Positions 1 through 6,874 of a DNA stretch of 12,599 bases are shown here, piece after piece. Under the pieces are notes generated by a model, which saw only the letters and a program-made list of their open reading frames with translations, did no database searches and had not been told where the DNA came from. The DNA is from Balneolales bacterium (GTDB taxonomy: Bacteria; Bacteroidota; Rhodothermia; Balneolales; Natronogracilivirgulaceae), in contig SLLP01000107.1 of the NCBI GenBank assembly GCA_007133995.1, forward strand, positions 1 to 12,599, written 5' to 3'. Each line of letters starts with the position of its first letter. Position 1 is the stretch's first letter. A program made the translations under genes and the position numbers.

Positions 1-178
1 ATCCAACAGACATGCATTAAAGCGCATTCGACCAGATTATAAGCGATGAGTGGACGCTGAAGCTGTCCGCAATTATTGTAAGTGAGGGCTCATGTTTTCA
101 GATTTATGGTGCTCTGGGAAATTTACATGCTTACCGCATCAGAGCGGCACGGTAATGCCCATCCCGGCCTATACCGAT

Positions 179-1765
179 TCAAAGGCTGGCGTACTTGACT
201 TTGTTGACACCATCAATACCATCAATGAACTCCAGGTCTTTTTTATCCAGCTTTGTGTCCACTGTAAAAGCCGTAATAGCCTGTGCATTTTCCAGATCTC
301 TTCCGAGACTCAGCGAAGCAATATTGATGTTACGCTGGGCAAGCGCACCACTGGTTGCTGCCAGCATTCCCGGTTTGTCGATATTGCGGTATATGATGAT
401 CTCGCCCTCCAGGTGAATCTCAATGCTGAAACCGTCGATACTGACAATCCGGTAATCATTTTCACCGAACGGTGTCGCAGAAAGTTTGCGGTATTCGGCT
501 TTCGGACCCAGGTCGATCGTGATCAGATCGGAATAGGTCTGGGTTTCCCTGCTTTGGGTTTCCGAGATTTTCAAACCGCGTGACTCGGCGTGGTAGCGGG
601 CGTTGATCAGGTTCACCGCCTCATCCACACTTCCTTTCATAAAGCCGCTGATCAGCGAATCGGTGAGTACCTGGGAGTGGTTGGCACAGGTGCCGGTGTA
701 GGTAATGGAAAGCTCGCTGATATGTTTGGGTGCAATCTGCGAAAGCATGCGTCCGAATCGCTCAGCCAGCTCCAGAAAAGGCTGGACTTCCTTGTTCGTA
801 CTGAGTGCAATGGACTTGCCGTTGAGACTGCCCGCAAACCCTTTCTGCTCAATTGCGTCAGCGATCTGCACGGCAATCTGTTCGGCTACTTTGCCCTGGG
901 CTTCCTGTGTCGATGCGCCCAGGTGAGGGGTACAAACGATGCCGGGATGGCTCAAAATATCCAGGATCTTGTCGGAGGGCGGCTCCTGGCTGTAGACGTC
1001 CAGCGCCACTCCGCTGAGTGTGCCGTCATCAAGCATCGGAATGAGATCCTTTTCTTCAAAAATGCCGCCTCGTGCGCAGTTAACAAGGAACATGCCCTTT
1101 TTGATCTTGCCGGCATTTTTCTTGCTGATGAGCCCCCGGGTCTGAACGGTGAGAGGAGTGTGGACGGTCAGATAATTCGCACGGGCGAGGATGTCGTCAA
1201 TCTCCATCATCTCCACTCCCATCTCCGCGGCGCGTTCGTGCGTGGTGAACGGATCGTGACCGATCACCGTCATGCCGAAGGCTTTCATCCGCGTGGCTAC
1301 ATTGGAGCCGATCTTGCCGAGTCCGATCACCCCGAGGGTCTTGCCGTGGACCTCGGTGCCAAGGTATTTCTTGCGATCCCATCGACGGTCCTTGAGTGAG
1401 GCTACTGCGGCGGGTATGTTGCGTGATAGTGCGAGGATGAGCCCGCAGGTGTGCTCGGCGGTGGAGATGGTGTTGCCGTCCGGGGTATTCATGACCAGTA
1501 CGCCGTTTCGGGTCGCCGCGTCAAGATCGATATTGTCCACCCCGACACCGGCACGTCCCACCACACGCATGTTTTTTGCTTTCTCGAGTAGCTTGGGAGT
1601 CACCTTGGTCGCGCTGCGTACCACCATGGCGTTATACTCTCCGATGATCTCATCGAGTTCCTCCTGTGCCATTTTCGGTGCATCAGTGACTTCGAAACCG
1701 CGTTGTTTTAAAATTTCGCCGCAGATGGCATCGACGCCATCCAGCAAGAGTGCTTTGTAAGCCAT
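179..1765 (-). CDS. serA: D-3-phosphoglycerate dehydrogenase SerA, long form with ACT domain
   Basis: Oxidises 3-phosphoglycerate to 3-phosphohydroxypyruvate with NAD+, the first committed step of serine synthesis in the cytosol. The 528-residue product has the long architecture: substrate-binding halves around a Rossmann domain (about 1-315), an intervening domain (about 316-450) and a C-terminal ACT domain (about 455-528, starting near IIIYRNIDKPG). Visible motifs are the dinucleotide loop GLGKIG at 148-153, Asp171 after the second strand, and the catalytic set Arg232 (NCARGG), Glu261 (SQEPP) and His281 (TPHLG). In this family the ACT domain usually binds serine and gives feedback inhibition; here that is inferred. 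I chose the ATG at 1765 because the conserved fold begins at once (MAYKALLLDG). An in-frame upstream extension of 55 residues overlaps the end of engB and looks like no known domain. There is no strong Shine-Dalgarno. It is last in the leftward gene series, 73 bases after engB. Confidence 0.96.
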   Translation of the reverse strand: MAYKALLLDGVDAICGEILKQRGFEVTDAPKMAQEELDEIIGEYNAMVVRSATKVTPKLLEKAKNMRVVGRAGVGVDNIDLDAATRNGVLVMNTPDGNTISTAEHTCGLILALSRNIPAAVASLKDRRWDRKKYLGTEVHGKTLGVIGLGKIGSNVATRMKAFGMTVIGHDPFTTHERAAEMGVEMMEIDDILARANYLTVHTPLTVQTRGLISKKNAGKIKKGMFLVNCARGGIFEEKDLIPMLDDGTLSGVALDVYSQEPPSDKILDILSHPGIVCTPHLGASTQEAQGKVAEQIAVQIADAIEQKGFAGSLNGKSIALSTNKEVQPFLELAERFGRMLSQIAPKHISELSITYTGTCANHSQVLTDSLISGFMKGSVDEAVNLINARYHAESRGLKISETQSRETQTYSDLITIDLGPKAEYRKLSATPFGENDYRIVSIDGFSIEIHLEGEIIIYRNIDKPGMLAATSGALAQRNINIASLSLGRDLENAQAITAFTVDTKLDKKDLEFIDGIDGVNKVKYASL

Positions 1766-1768
1766 GTT

Positions 1769-1785
1769 CAATAGGTGCAATAGGT
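1769..1785. repeat. Tandem 8-bp direct repeat just upstream of serA
   Basis: CAATAGGT occurs twice, at 1769-1776 and 1778-1785, separated by one base. On the coding strand this is two copies of ACCTATTG ending four bases before the serA ATG. It lies in the engB-serA gap, in the likely leader or ribosome-binding area. It could be an operator, a slippage product or chance; no known binding site is recognised. Confidence 0.5.
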
Positions 1786-1838
1786 TAAAGTGATTACAGT
1801 CGAATGAAAGGGATGAGATTATTTGCCGATGAAAAGTA

Positions 1839-2432
1839 TCATTTCTCTTCCACAAACTCCATCGCGAAGCGGAAGAAATCATCAAGCGAATCGGGTTTGA
1901 TTGCCGATACGGGAAAGATCGGAACTTCAATGTTCATCTCACTGAGCAGACGCAGGACAGCCGATTCCTGCCGGCTTATCTGGTTTTTGGGAATTTTGTC
2001 GGTTTTGTTCAAAATGACACAGAATGGAATCTGGTGCTCACCCAGCCAGTAGGCGAATTCTTCATCCAGTGGGGATGGCTTGTGACGGATGTCAATGAGC
2101 ATCACGACCAGCTGCAGTGTCTCGCGCTCCAGCAGGTAGCGCTTCATCTCCCGGCTCCAGCGCGCCTGCTCTTTTTTCGAGATTTTGGCATAGCCGTACC
2201 CCGGCATATCCACCAGGTACCAGCGGTCATCGATGGTGTAGTAGTTCAGAGTCCGGGTTTTGCCGGGTGAGTTGCTGGTATGAGCCAGCTTTTTGCGGCG
2301 GGTGAGCGCATTGATGACCGAGGACTTGCCCACGTTCGACCGTCCGGCAAAGCAGATCTCGGGCTTGCCGTCATCCGGACAAATCGACAGGTCCGGCGCG
2401 CTCAAAAGGTACTCCGCTTTTACAATCCGCAT
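1839..2432 (-). CDS. engB: Ribosome-biogenesis GTP-binding protein EngB (YsxC/YihA)
   Basis: A 197-residue TRAFAC-class GTPase of the EngB/YsxC/YihA family. Members are small, usually about 195-210 residues, cytosolic, and needed for late assembly of the large ribosomal subunit. All the G motifs are visible: G1 GRSNVGKS at 30-37, the G2 threonine at Thr59 in SPGKTR, G3 DMPG at 75-78 followed by the family-typical YGYA, G4 NKTD at 142-145, and G5 SAIK at 176-179. The ATG at 2432 gives an N-terminus of normal length (MRIVKAEYLLSAPD). It lies 67 bases after purF and 73 bases before serA on the same strand. These neighbours are metabolic, so co-transcription probably reflects general housekeeping rather than a shared pathway. 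No truncation or missing residue is seen. Confidence 0.96.
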   Translation of the reverse strand: MRIVKAEYLLSAPDLSICPDDGKPEICFAGRSNVGKSSVINALTRRKKLAHTSNSPGKTRTLNYYTIDDRWYLVDMPGYGYAKISKKEQARWSREMKRYLLERETLQLVVMLIDIRHKPSPLDEEFAYWLGEHQIPFCVILNKTDKIPKNQISRQESAVLRLLSEMNIEVPIFPVSAIKPDSLDDFFRFAMEFVEEK

Positions 2433-2499
2433 TAGCTCAACTTTCGTTTTTCATGGGGGAGAGGCGATGGATGAGTGGCATCCGCGACATCCACCCGGG

Positions 2500-3999
2500 T
2501 CAATAATATTCGTTTTCTTCCTTTCGCATCTGTGAGGGCACCGGAACGGGATAATCGCCAGTGAAGCAGGCCGTGCAGTAGCCGGCACCTTCAGGATGCG
2601 CCTCGCGCACCGCCTGGATCAGACCTTCCGGGGAGAGATATCGAAGCGAATCAACACCGATTACCCGGGCGATTTTTTCAGGATCCTGATTGCAGCGGTT
2701 GGCAATGAGTTCTTCGGGACTCGGGAAATCCATCCCGTAAAAACAGGGGTGAAGGATCGGAGGGGAGGCAACCATGAAGTGGATCTCTTTCGGCTCGGCG
2801 CTCCGGATCATCTGAACCAGGTGGGCGGATGTGGTGCCCCGGACAATGGAATCATCCACCAGAAAAACAACCCGGTCTTTTAGCACCCCTTTTACGGTAT
2901 TGAACTTTGTACGGACTTTCACATCGCGGGAGGCCTGCCCTGGTGAGATGAAGGTGCGTCCGACGTAGTGATTGCGAATAAGGCCGATCTCGAATTTACA
3001 GTCGTAGCCCTGCTTTTGGTTTTCGTGGGCATACCCCAGCGCGGCCGTGTTGCTGGAGTCCGGGACCGAGATGACGATGGGCTGCTTGTCGGTCCGGGTG
3101 GATGTGACATCGGGAATGGGGTGCTCCCTGGCGAGGTATTTTCCGGTCTTACGTCGCACCTTATCCGTGTTCTCGCCGAAAATGAGACTGTCGGGTCGCG
3201 AAAAATAGACATACTCGAAGATGCACTGGCTGATGCCGGTCTGTGGCCGCCGCTCCAGATGGAAAGAACGGGGCTCACCGCTTTCCAGGGTCTCGCGGTC
3301 GATGATGAGCACCTCGCCGGGTTGTACATCCCGCTCATAGCTGACTTCGTTGATGTCGAAGGCGCATGTCTCACTGGCAACGACCCAGCCGGCGTCTTTT
3401 CGACCAAGAGCCAGAGGACGAAATCCGTTGGGATCCCTGACGGCAATGAGCTTGTCGTCGGTCAGCAGCACCAGGCAGTATGCTCCCTCGATCTGGTGCA
3501 GGGCGTCCATGATCTGGTCAATCTGAGTGGATTTGTCACTGTGCGATATCAGATGGAGAATGAGCTCGGTGTCGGATGTACTTTGAAAGATCACACCGCG
3601 GTCTTCGAGCTTCTGCCGTAAATGTGCGGCGTTGGTCAGGTTGCCGTTGTGCGCGATGGCCAGATTGCCGTTCTTGTAATGCACCCGAAAGGGCTGGATG
3701 TTGGAGGCGTTGATCGACGAACCGGAGGTGGAATAGCGGTTGTGGCCGATGGCCGAATTGCCGCGGAGCTTGTCGGTGAAGATGCTCTGATCCTCGAATA
3801 CATTAAGCACCAGGCCGAAACCCTTGTGCTGGGGCATTACCGGTATGCTTTTAACAGGGTCGAACCAGGAAGTTACAATGCCGGCCGACTCCTGGCCGCG
3901 GTGCTGCAGGGCGTGTAGCCCGTAATAGGTATAAACTGCCGCTTCAGGATGGTTGAAAATCCCGAAAACACCACAATACTCGCGAGGTTTATCGGACAT
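2500..3999 (-). CDS. purF: Amidophosphoribosyltransferase PurF, Fe-S and propeptide type
   Basis: Catalyses the first committed step of purine synthesis: PRPP plus glutamine gives 5-phosphoribosylamine, glutamate and pyrophosphate. The 499-residue protein has an N-terminal class II (Ntn) glutaminase domain. Cys9 in YCGVFGIF would be the nucleophile, exposed after removal of an eight-residue propeptide. Supporting residues are Arg88 (GHNRYSTSG), Asn118-Gly119 (AHNGNL) and Asp143. The phosphoribosyltransferase domain carries the PRPP loop VVFLVDDSIVRGTT at 377-390. Cys259 (CIFEYVYF), Cys419 (HPCFYG) and Cys475/Cys478 (YCTACF) match the four 4Fe-4S ligands of the Bacillus subtilis-type enzyme, so a cluster and oxygen sensitivity are likely. 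The gene follows hisH after an 83-base gap and precedes engB. Histidine synthesis yields AICAR and also uses PRPP, a plausible reason for the proximity. No PurR-like site or riboswitch is recognised upstream. Confidence 0.97.
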   Translation of the reverse strand: MSDKPREYCGVFGIFNHPEAAVYTYYGLHALQHRGQESAGIVTSWFDPVKSIPVMPQHKGFGLVLNVFEDQSIFTDKLRGNSAIGHNRYSTSGSSINASNIQPFRVHYKNGNLAIAHNGNLTNAAHLRQKLEDRGVIFQSTSDTELILHLISHSDKSTQIDQIMDALHQIEGAYCLVLLTDDKLIAVRDPNGFRPLALGRKDAGWVVASETCAFDINEVSYERDVQPGEVLIIDRETLESGEPRSFHLERRPQTGISQCIFEYVYFSRPDSLIFGENTDKVRRKTGKYLAREHPIPDVTSTRTDKQPIVISVPDSSNTAALGYAHENQKQGYDCKFEIGLIRNHYVGRTFISPGQASRDVKVRTKFNTVKGVLKDRVVFLVDDSIVRGTTSAHLVQMIRSAEPKEIHFMVASPPILHPCFYGMDFPSPEELIANRCNQDPEKIARVIGVDSLRYLSPEGLIQAVREAHPEGAGYCTACFTGDYPVPVPSQMRKEENEYY

Positions 4000-4082
4000 T
4001 CCGAACAGATAATAGATAGGTTTCAGTGTAAGATGCCAAGATACGAAATGATGCTCCCAAAATCAGAAAATTGATCTGTTTT

Positions 4083-4709
4083 TCATGCGGATATCGTCCG
4101 TATCCCCCCATGGACCATATCTGTGAAATTTCGAAGAAGTTGTTCGCCTGCCGGACCCGATTTTTCCGGATGAAACTGTACGCCCACAAAGTTGTCGCGC
4201 GCGGCGATTGCGGCGAAGGGTCCCGAAGCGTAGGTTGAGTTGGCAACGGTGTGCGGAGTCACCGGGGCAAAGTAGCTGTGCACAAAATAAAAATGGGTCC
4301 CCTGATCGATATGTCGCAGCAGCGGATGATTTCGGTGCTCAGGCTGAATGGTGACGGTGTTCCAGCCCATGTGAGGAACCTTGTGCTGCGATGCATCGAA
4401 TTTGTCCAGGCTTCCCGGCAAAATGCCAAGCGTATCGGTCTGACCCTCGGTCGTCGATTCATACAACAGCTGCATCCCGAGGCAGATGCCAAGAACGGGT
4501 TTTTGGGTGGATTTCAGCCAGGTGTCCAGACCGTGCTGTCGCAGCTCTCGCATCGCGGGTGCGGCATGACCCACACCGGGAAAGATCACCGCATCGGCCT
4601 CTTCCAGATCGGGAATGTTGTTGGTGATGAGGTATTCAGCCATCAATCGGTCCATGGCGTTCGATACCGATGCAAGATTTCCGGCTTTGTAGTCGATGAT
4701 GGCAATCAT
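4083..4709 (-). CDS. hisH: Imidazole glycerol phosphate synthase, glutaminase subunit HisH
   Basis: A class I (triad) glutamine amidotransferase of 208 residues. HisH hydrolyses glutamine and passes ammonia to the cyclase HisF, which makes imidazole glycerol phosphate and AICAR. Visible residues are the nucleophile Cys76 in GICLGMQLL, the His180/Glu182 pair in QFHPEKSG, the PGVG oxyanion-region turn at 44-47 and the N-terminal strand IAIIDYKAGN. I chose the ATG at 4709 because it begins the fold directly and forms an ATGA overlap with the hisB stop, the usual sign of translational coupling. A longer in-frame start at 4778 would overlap hisB by over 70 bases and add unrelated residues. Oddly, it is the last his gene here: its obligate partner hisF, and hisA, do not follow. 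The next gene is purF. Confidence 0.95.
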   Translation of the reverse strand: MIAIIDYKAGNLASVSNAMDRLMAEYLITNNIPDLEEADAVIFPGVGHAAPAMRELRQHGLDTWLKSTQKPVLGICLGMQLLYESTTEGQTDTLGILPGSLDKFDASQHKVPHMGWNTVTIQPEHRNHPLLRHIDQGTHFYFVHSYFAPVTPHTVANSTYASGPFAAIAARDNFVGVQFHPEKSGPAGEQLLRNFTDMVHGGIRTISA

Positions 4710-5680
4710 AGCAATCCTTTGGATGTCGGGAGGATGTCGCGATAGTTCTCGTTCCGGTCCACAGCCTGTCGCAGGCAACGGGCGAGCGCCTTGAAACAGG
4801 CCTCAATTTTGTGATGGTCGTTGTCGCCTTTCACCGAAACGTGCAGGGTCGCCCTGAGCGCCATGGCCAGCGAGTGGAAAAAGTGGGAGGTCATCTCCGT
4901 CGGAAAATCGCCGACCTTTTCCCGCTGGAATTCAGCCTCGAAGACACACCACGGTCGCCCGGACAGATCAATAACCGCAAGTGAACGGGTTTCGTCCATT
5001 GCGACCATGAATCCGTAGCGCCCGATCCCCCGCTTGTCGCCAAGCGCCAAGCCGATGGCTTCACCCAGTGTGATGGCGGTATCCTCAATGGTATGGTGCT
5101 CATCAATTTCCAGATCGCCGCGACAGGTAATCTGAAGATCCATGTAGCCGTGGCGGGCTATCTGATCAAGCATGTGATCATAAAACGGAATACCGGTGCT
5201 GATGTCTGAGGAACCGGTGCCGTCCAGGTTGATGTTCACCGAAATATCGGTTTCACCGGTTTTACGCTGGTGGGTTGCGGCACGGTGTCCGCCAGTCAGG
5301 TGAACTGTCAGATCGTTCCAGGTGTCAAAGGTTGATTCCGGATCATTCTGCTCATTTCGAAGGATCAGTTTTCCGCCGGGACCGGAGACGACATGCAGTC
5401 GTTCAAGCGGTTGATCCTTCCATTCCACACTCAGGGGATTGATCAGGTCAATCCCTTCCTGCTGCAGTAGTGCCAGAATTTCCGCATCCTGAAATTTTTC
5501 TGCAGAAGCAGGCTGGATGCTCCGCTCTGCCAGTTTCAGCAGTGAGCCCAGTGAGCCCTGTCGCATGGGGGCAGCTTCAACGGTTGCAGCTTCATTGGCA
5601 TTCGTCCTTGCAGATTCTTTCCTTGCAGCTGCCGGTTTTAGCGCACCCGGTTCAATGATCAGAAGCATTCGCGGAGTCAT
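4706..5680 (-). CDS. hisB: Imidazoleglycerol-phosphate dehydratase HisB with degenerate N-terminal domain
   Basis: The C-terminal part (about 134-324) is a complete imidazoleglycerol-phosphate dehydratase, converting IGP to imidazole acetol phosphate. It shows FYDHMLDQI, the metal motif DEHHTIED (193-200), DLSGRPW, the second metal motif DHHKIEACFKAL (288-299) and the terminal LPTSKGLL. The N-terminal ~133 residues occupy the place of the HAD histidinol-phosphatase of bifunctional HisB. LLIIEPGAL (6-14) can be laid over the family's LFIDRDGTL, but both catalytic aspartates are gone. No DxD occurs anywhere in the region, and it is about 30 residues shorter than a normal HAD domain. The linker TWNDLTVHL...RKTGETDI resembles that of bifunctional enzymes. 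An Ala/Glu-rich stretch (about 16-38) looks disordered. The ATG at 5680 overlaps hisC by 29 bases and has a weak AAAGAG ahead of it; the ATG at 5668 is an alternative. The dehydratase call is firm. The remnant-phosphatase reading is inference. Confidence 0.93.
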   Translation of the reverse strand: MTPRMLLIIEPGALKPAAARKESARTNANEAATVEAAPMRQGSLGSLLKLAERSIQPASAEKFQDAEILALLQQEGIDLINPLSVEWKDQPLERLHVVSGPGGKLILRNEQNDPESTFDTWNDLTVHLTGGHRAATHQRKTGETDISVNINLDGTGSSDISTGIPFYDHMLDQIARHGYMDLQITCRGDLEIDEHHTIEDTAITLGEAIGLALGDKRGIGRYGFMVAMDETRSLAVIDLSGRPWCVFEAEFQREKVGDFPTEMTSHFFHSLAMALRATLHVSVKGDNDHHKIEACFKALARCLRQAVDRNENYRDILPTSKGLL

Positions 5681-6809
5681 AAAGCTCTTTAATTAAGTGA
5701 TCATTTTCAGTGGAGGTTCCGACGCTGATGCGGAGAGTATCCTCGCAGTGAATCTGGTCGCCGCGGTAACGAACGATCACACCGCGTGATGCGAGTCTTT
5801 TGTACCACTCTTTGGCATCCTTTATGCGGATCAGCAGAAAATTGGTGTCAGATGGAAATACCGTGACGACATCGGGATGACTGGCAAGCTCTGCGGCCAG
5901 CCGGTTTCGCTCGGCGATGATTTTTCGGACTTTTTCATGCATCTTTTCGACATGGTCGAACGCCAGCATTGCCGCATCGGCAGTGAGCTGATTGACGTTG
6001 TAGGGAGCCTTCACCTTCATCATCCACTCAATGATTTTCGGATGTGCCAGCGCCGCACCCATGCGTATGGCTGCCAGTCCGAATGACTTGGACAGGGTCT
6101 GCAGGATCACCAGATTGGGATGACGGTCCATGAGACGACACAAGCTGCCGCTGTCGCTGAAGTCGACATAGGCCTCGTCAACAACGACCAACCGGTTGAA
6201 ATCCTTGAGAACACGCTCAATCTCAACGGGGTTCAGAACATTGGCCGTGGGATTGTTAGGCGAACACATCATGATCATCTTGGTGTGCTGCGTCACACGC
6301 GATAGCACTGCGCGGGCTTCCAGCTCGAAGTGTTTGTTCAGTGCCGACTCGCTCACCCCCACATTATTGATCCGCGCCGCCACTTTGTACATGCCGTAGG
6401 TTGGGGGGATGATCAGAATATCGTCCCTGCCGGGCTCGCAAAAAACCCGCATCAGCAGATCAATCGCCTCATCGCTACCCACACCCACAAAAACCTGCTC
6501 CATGCTAATGCCCCGGAAATCGGCCCATTTCCGGCGCAAATCGTCCAGCCGGGTATCCGGATAGCGGTGTAATGGCAGATCGGTCGGGATAGCTGGGCCG
6601 AGACTGTTTTCGTTGGCATCCAGCAGGATCCCTTCGTGATAATCATCACGGGCAGCGTGATAAGGCGTGAGTGTCCGGATATTCGGACGGATCCAGGGCT
6701 CAGGATTGAAGTCTGGTTTTTTGTGTGCCTCTTTTGCAGACTCTGACGTTTTGAAATCGGACTGCTCTGACTCCAGTTGTTTCGAATCGGACTGTTTTGA
6801 CTTGGGCAT
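5652..6809 (-). CDS. hisC: Histidinol-phosphate aminotransferase HisC
   Basis: PLP-dependent fold-type I aminotransferase that converts imidazole acetol phosphate plus glutamate to histidinol phosphate. The 385-residue product shows LLDANENSLGP (62-72), HRYPD (81-85), SPNNPT (183-188), VVDEAYVDF with PLP-contacting Asp211, the Schiff-base Lys241 in LSKSFGLAAIRMG with Arg249, and the C-terminal substrate arginine Arg360 in LRISVGT. The first ~37 residues are an extension rich in Ser, Lys, Glu, Gln and Asp before the usual start of the fold (EPWIRPNI). Part of it comes from an imperfect 30-base DNA repeat. The ATG at 6809 is the only in-frame ATG before the fold. The gene follows hisD after 65 bases and overlaps hisB by 29 bases. 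The pathway order matches an ordinary his operon. Confidence 0.96.
   Translation of the reverse strand: MPKSKQSDSKQLESEQSDFKTSESAKEAHKKPDFNPEPWIRPNIRTLTPYHAARDDYHEGILLDANENSLGPAIPTDLPLHRYPDTRLDDLRRKWADFRGISMEQVFVGVGSDEAIDLLMRVFCEPGRDDILIIPPTYGMYKVAARINNVGVSESALNKHFELEARAVLSRVTQHTKMIMMCSPNNPTANVLNPVEIERVLKDFNRLVVVDEAYVDFSDSGSLCRLMDRHPNLVILQTLSKSFGLAAIRMGAALAHPKIIEWMMKVKAPYNVNQLTADAAMLAFDHVEKMHEKVRKIIAERNRLAAELASHPDVVTVFPSDTNFLLIRIKDAKEWYKRLASRGVIVRYRGDQIHCEDTLRISVGTSTENDHLIKELYDSANASDH
6755..6802. repeat. Imperfect direct repeat encoding the charged HisC N-terminal tail
   Basis: The 18-mer AATCGGACTGCTCTGACT at 6755-6772 recurs as AATCGGACTGTTTTGACT at 6785-6802, with two mismatches and a 30-base period. 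On the coding strand the copies give SKQSDS and SEQSDF, so the HisC tail is two diverged ten-residue units. The period keeps the reading frame, as expected for in-frame slippage or duplication. Confidence 0.75.
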
Positions 6810-6847
6810 TGATTACGCTATTGATACAGGTGGCATTTTGTGTATTT

Positions 6848-6871
6848 CCGGTGACCGGCTTGGATAACCAA
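6848..6871. other. Two adjacent small palindromes in the hisD-hisC gap
   Basis: CCGGT-G-ACCGG (6848-6858) is followed at once by TTGG-ATAA-CCAA (6860-6871). They lie in the only non-coding gap inside the his cluster. They could be a protein-binding site, a small RNA structure affecting hisC translation, or chance. No U-rich tract follows on the transcribed strand, so this is not an obvious terminator. Confidence 0.35.
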
Positions 6872-6874
6872 CAA

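Noticed and set aside
129..158. Hairpin downstream of serA (TTACCG/CGGTAA with outer GC pairs) as a terminator
   Set aside because: The loop is long, one side has a bulge and no U-rich tract follows on the minus strand. The 1-178 segment otherwise shows nothing I can name.
590..1399. 269-codon open frame on the plus strand opposite serA
   Set aside because: It lies wholly antisense to a strongly conserved gene, its protein matches no family I know, and open antisense frames are common opposite codon-biased genes.
1766..1930. 55-residue N-terminal extension of SerA
   Set aside because: It overlaps the end of engB and contains no recognisable domain. The SerA fold begins exactly at the ATG at 1765.
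2968..3621. 217-codon plus-strand frame opposite purF
   Set aside because: It is antisense to conserved PurF motifs and is a shadow frame with no recognisable domain.
4000..4082. purF promoter from TTGGCA and TATTAT on the minus strand
   Set aside because: The spacing is 19 bases, and the predicted start would fall almost on the purF ATG, so the match is too weak to annotate.
4710..4778. Upstream start for HisH at 4778
   Set aside because: It would overlap hisB by over 70 bases and add residues unlike any HisH. The ATGA overlap at 4706-4709 is the normal coupled start.
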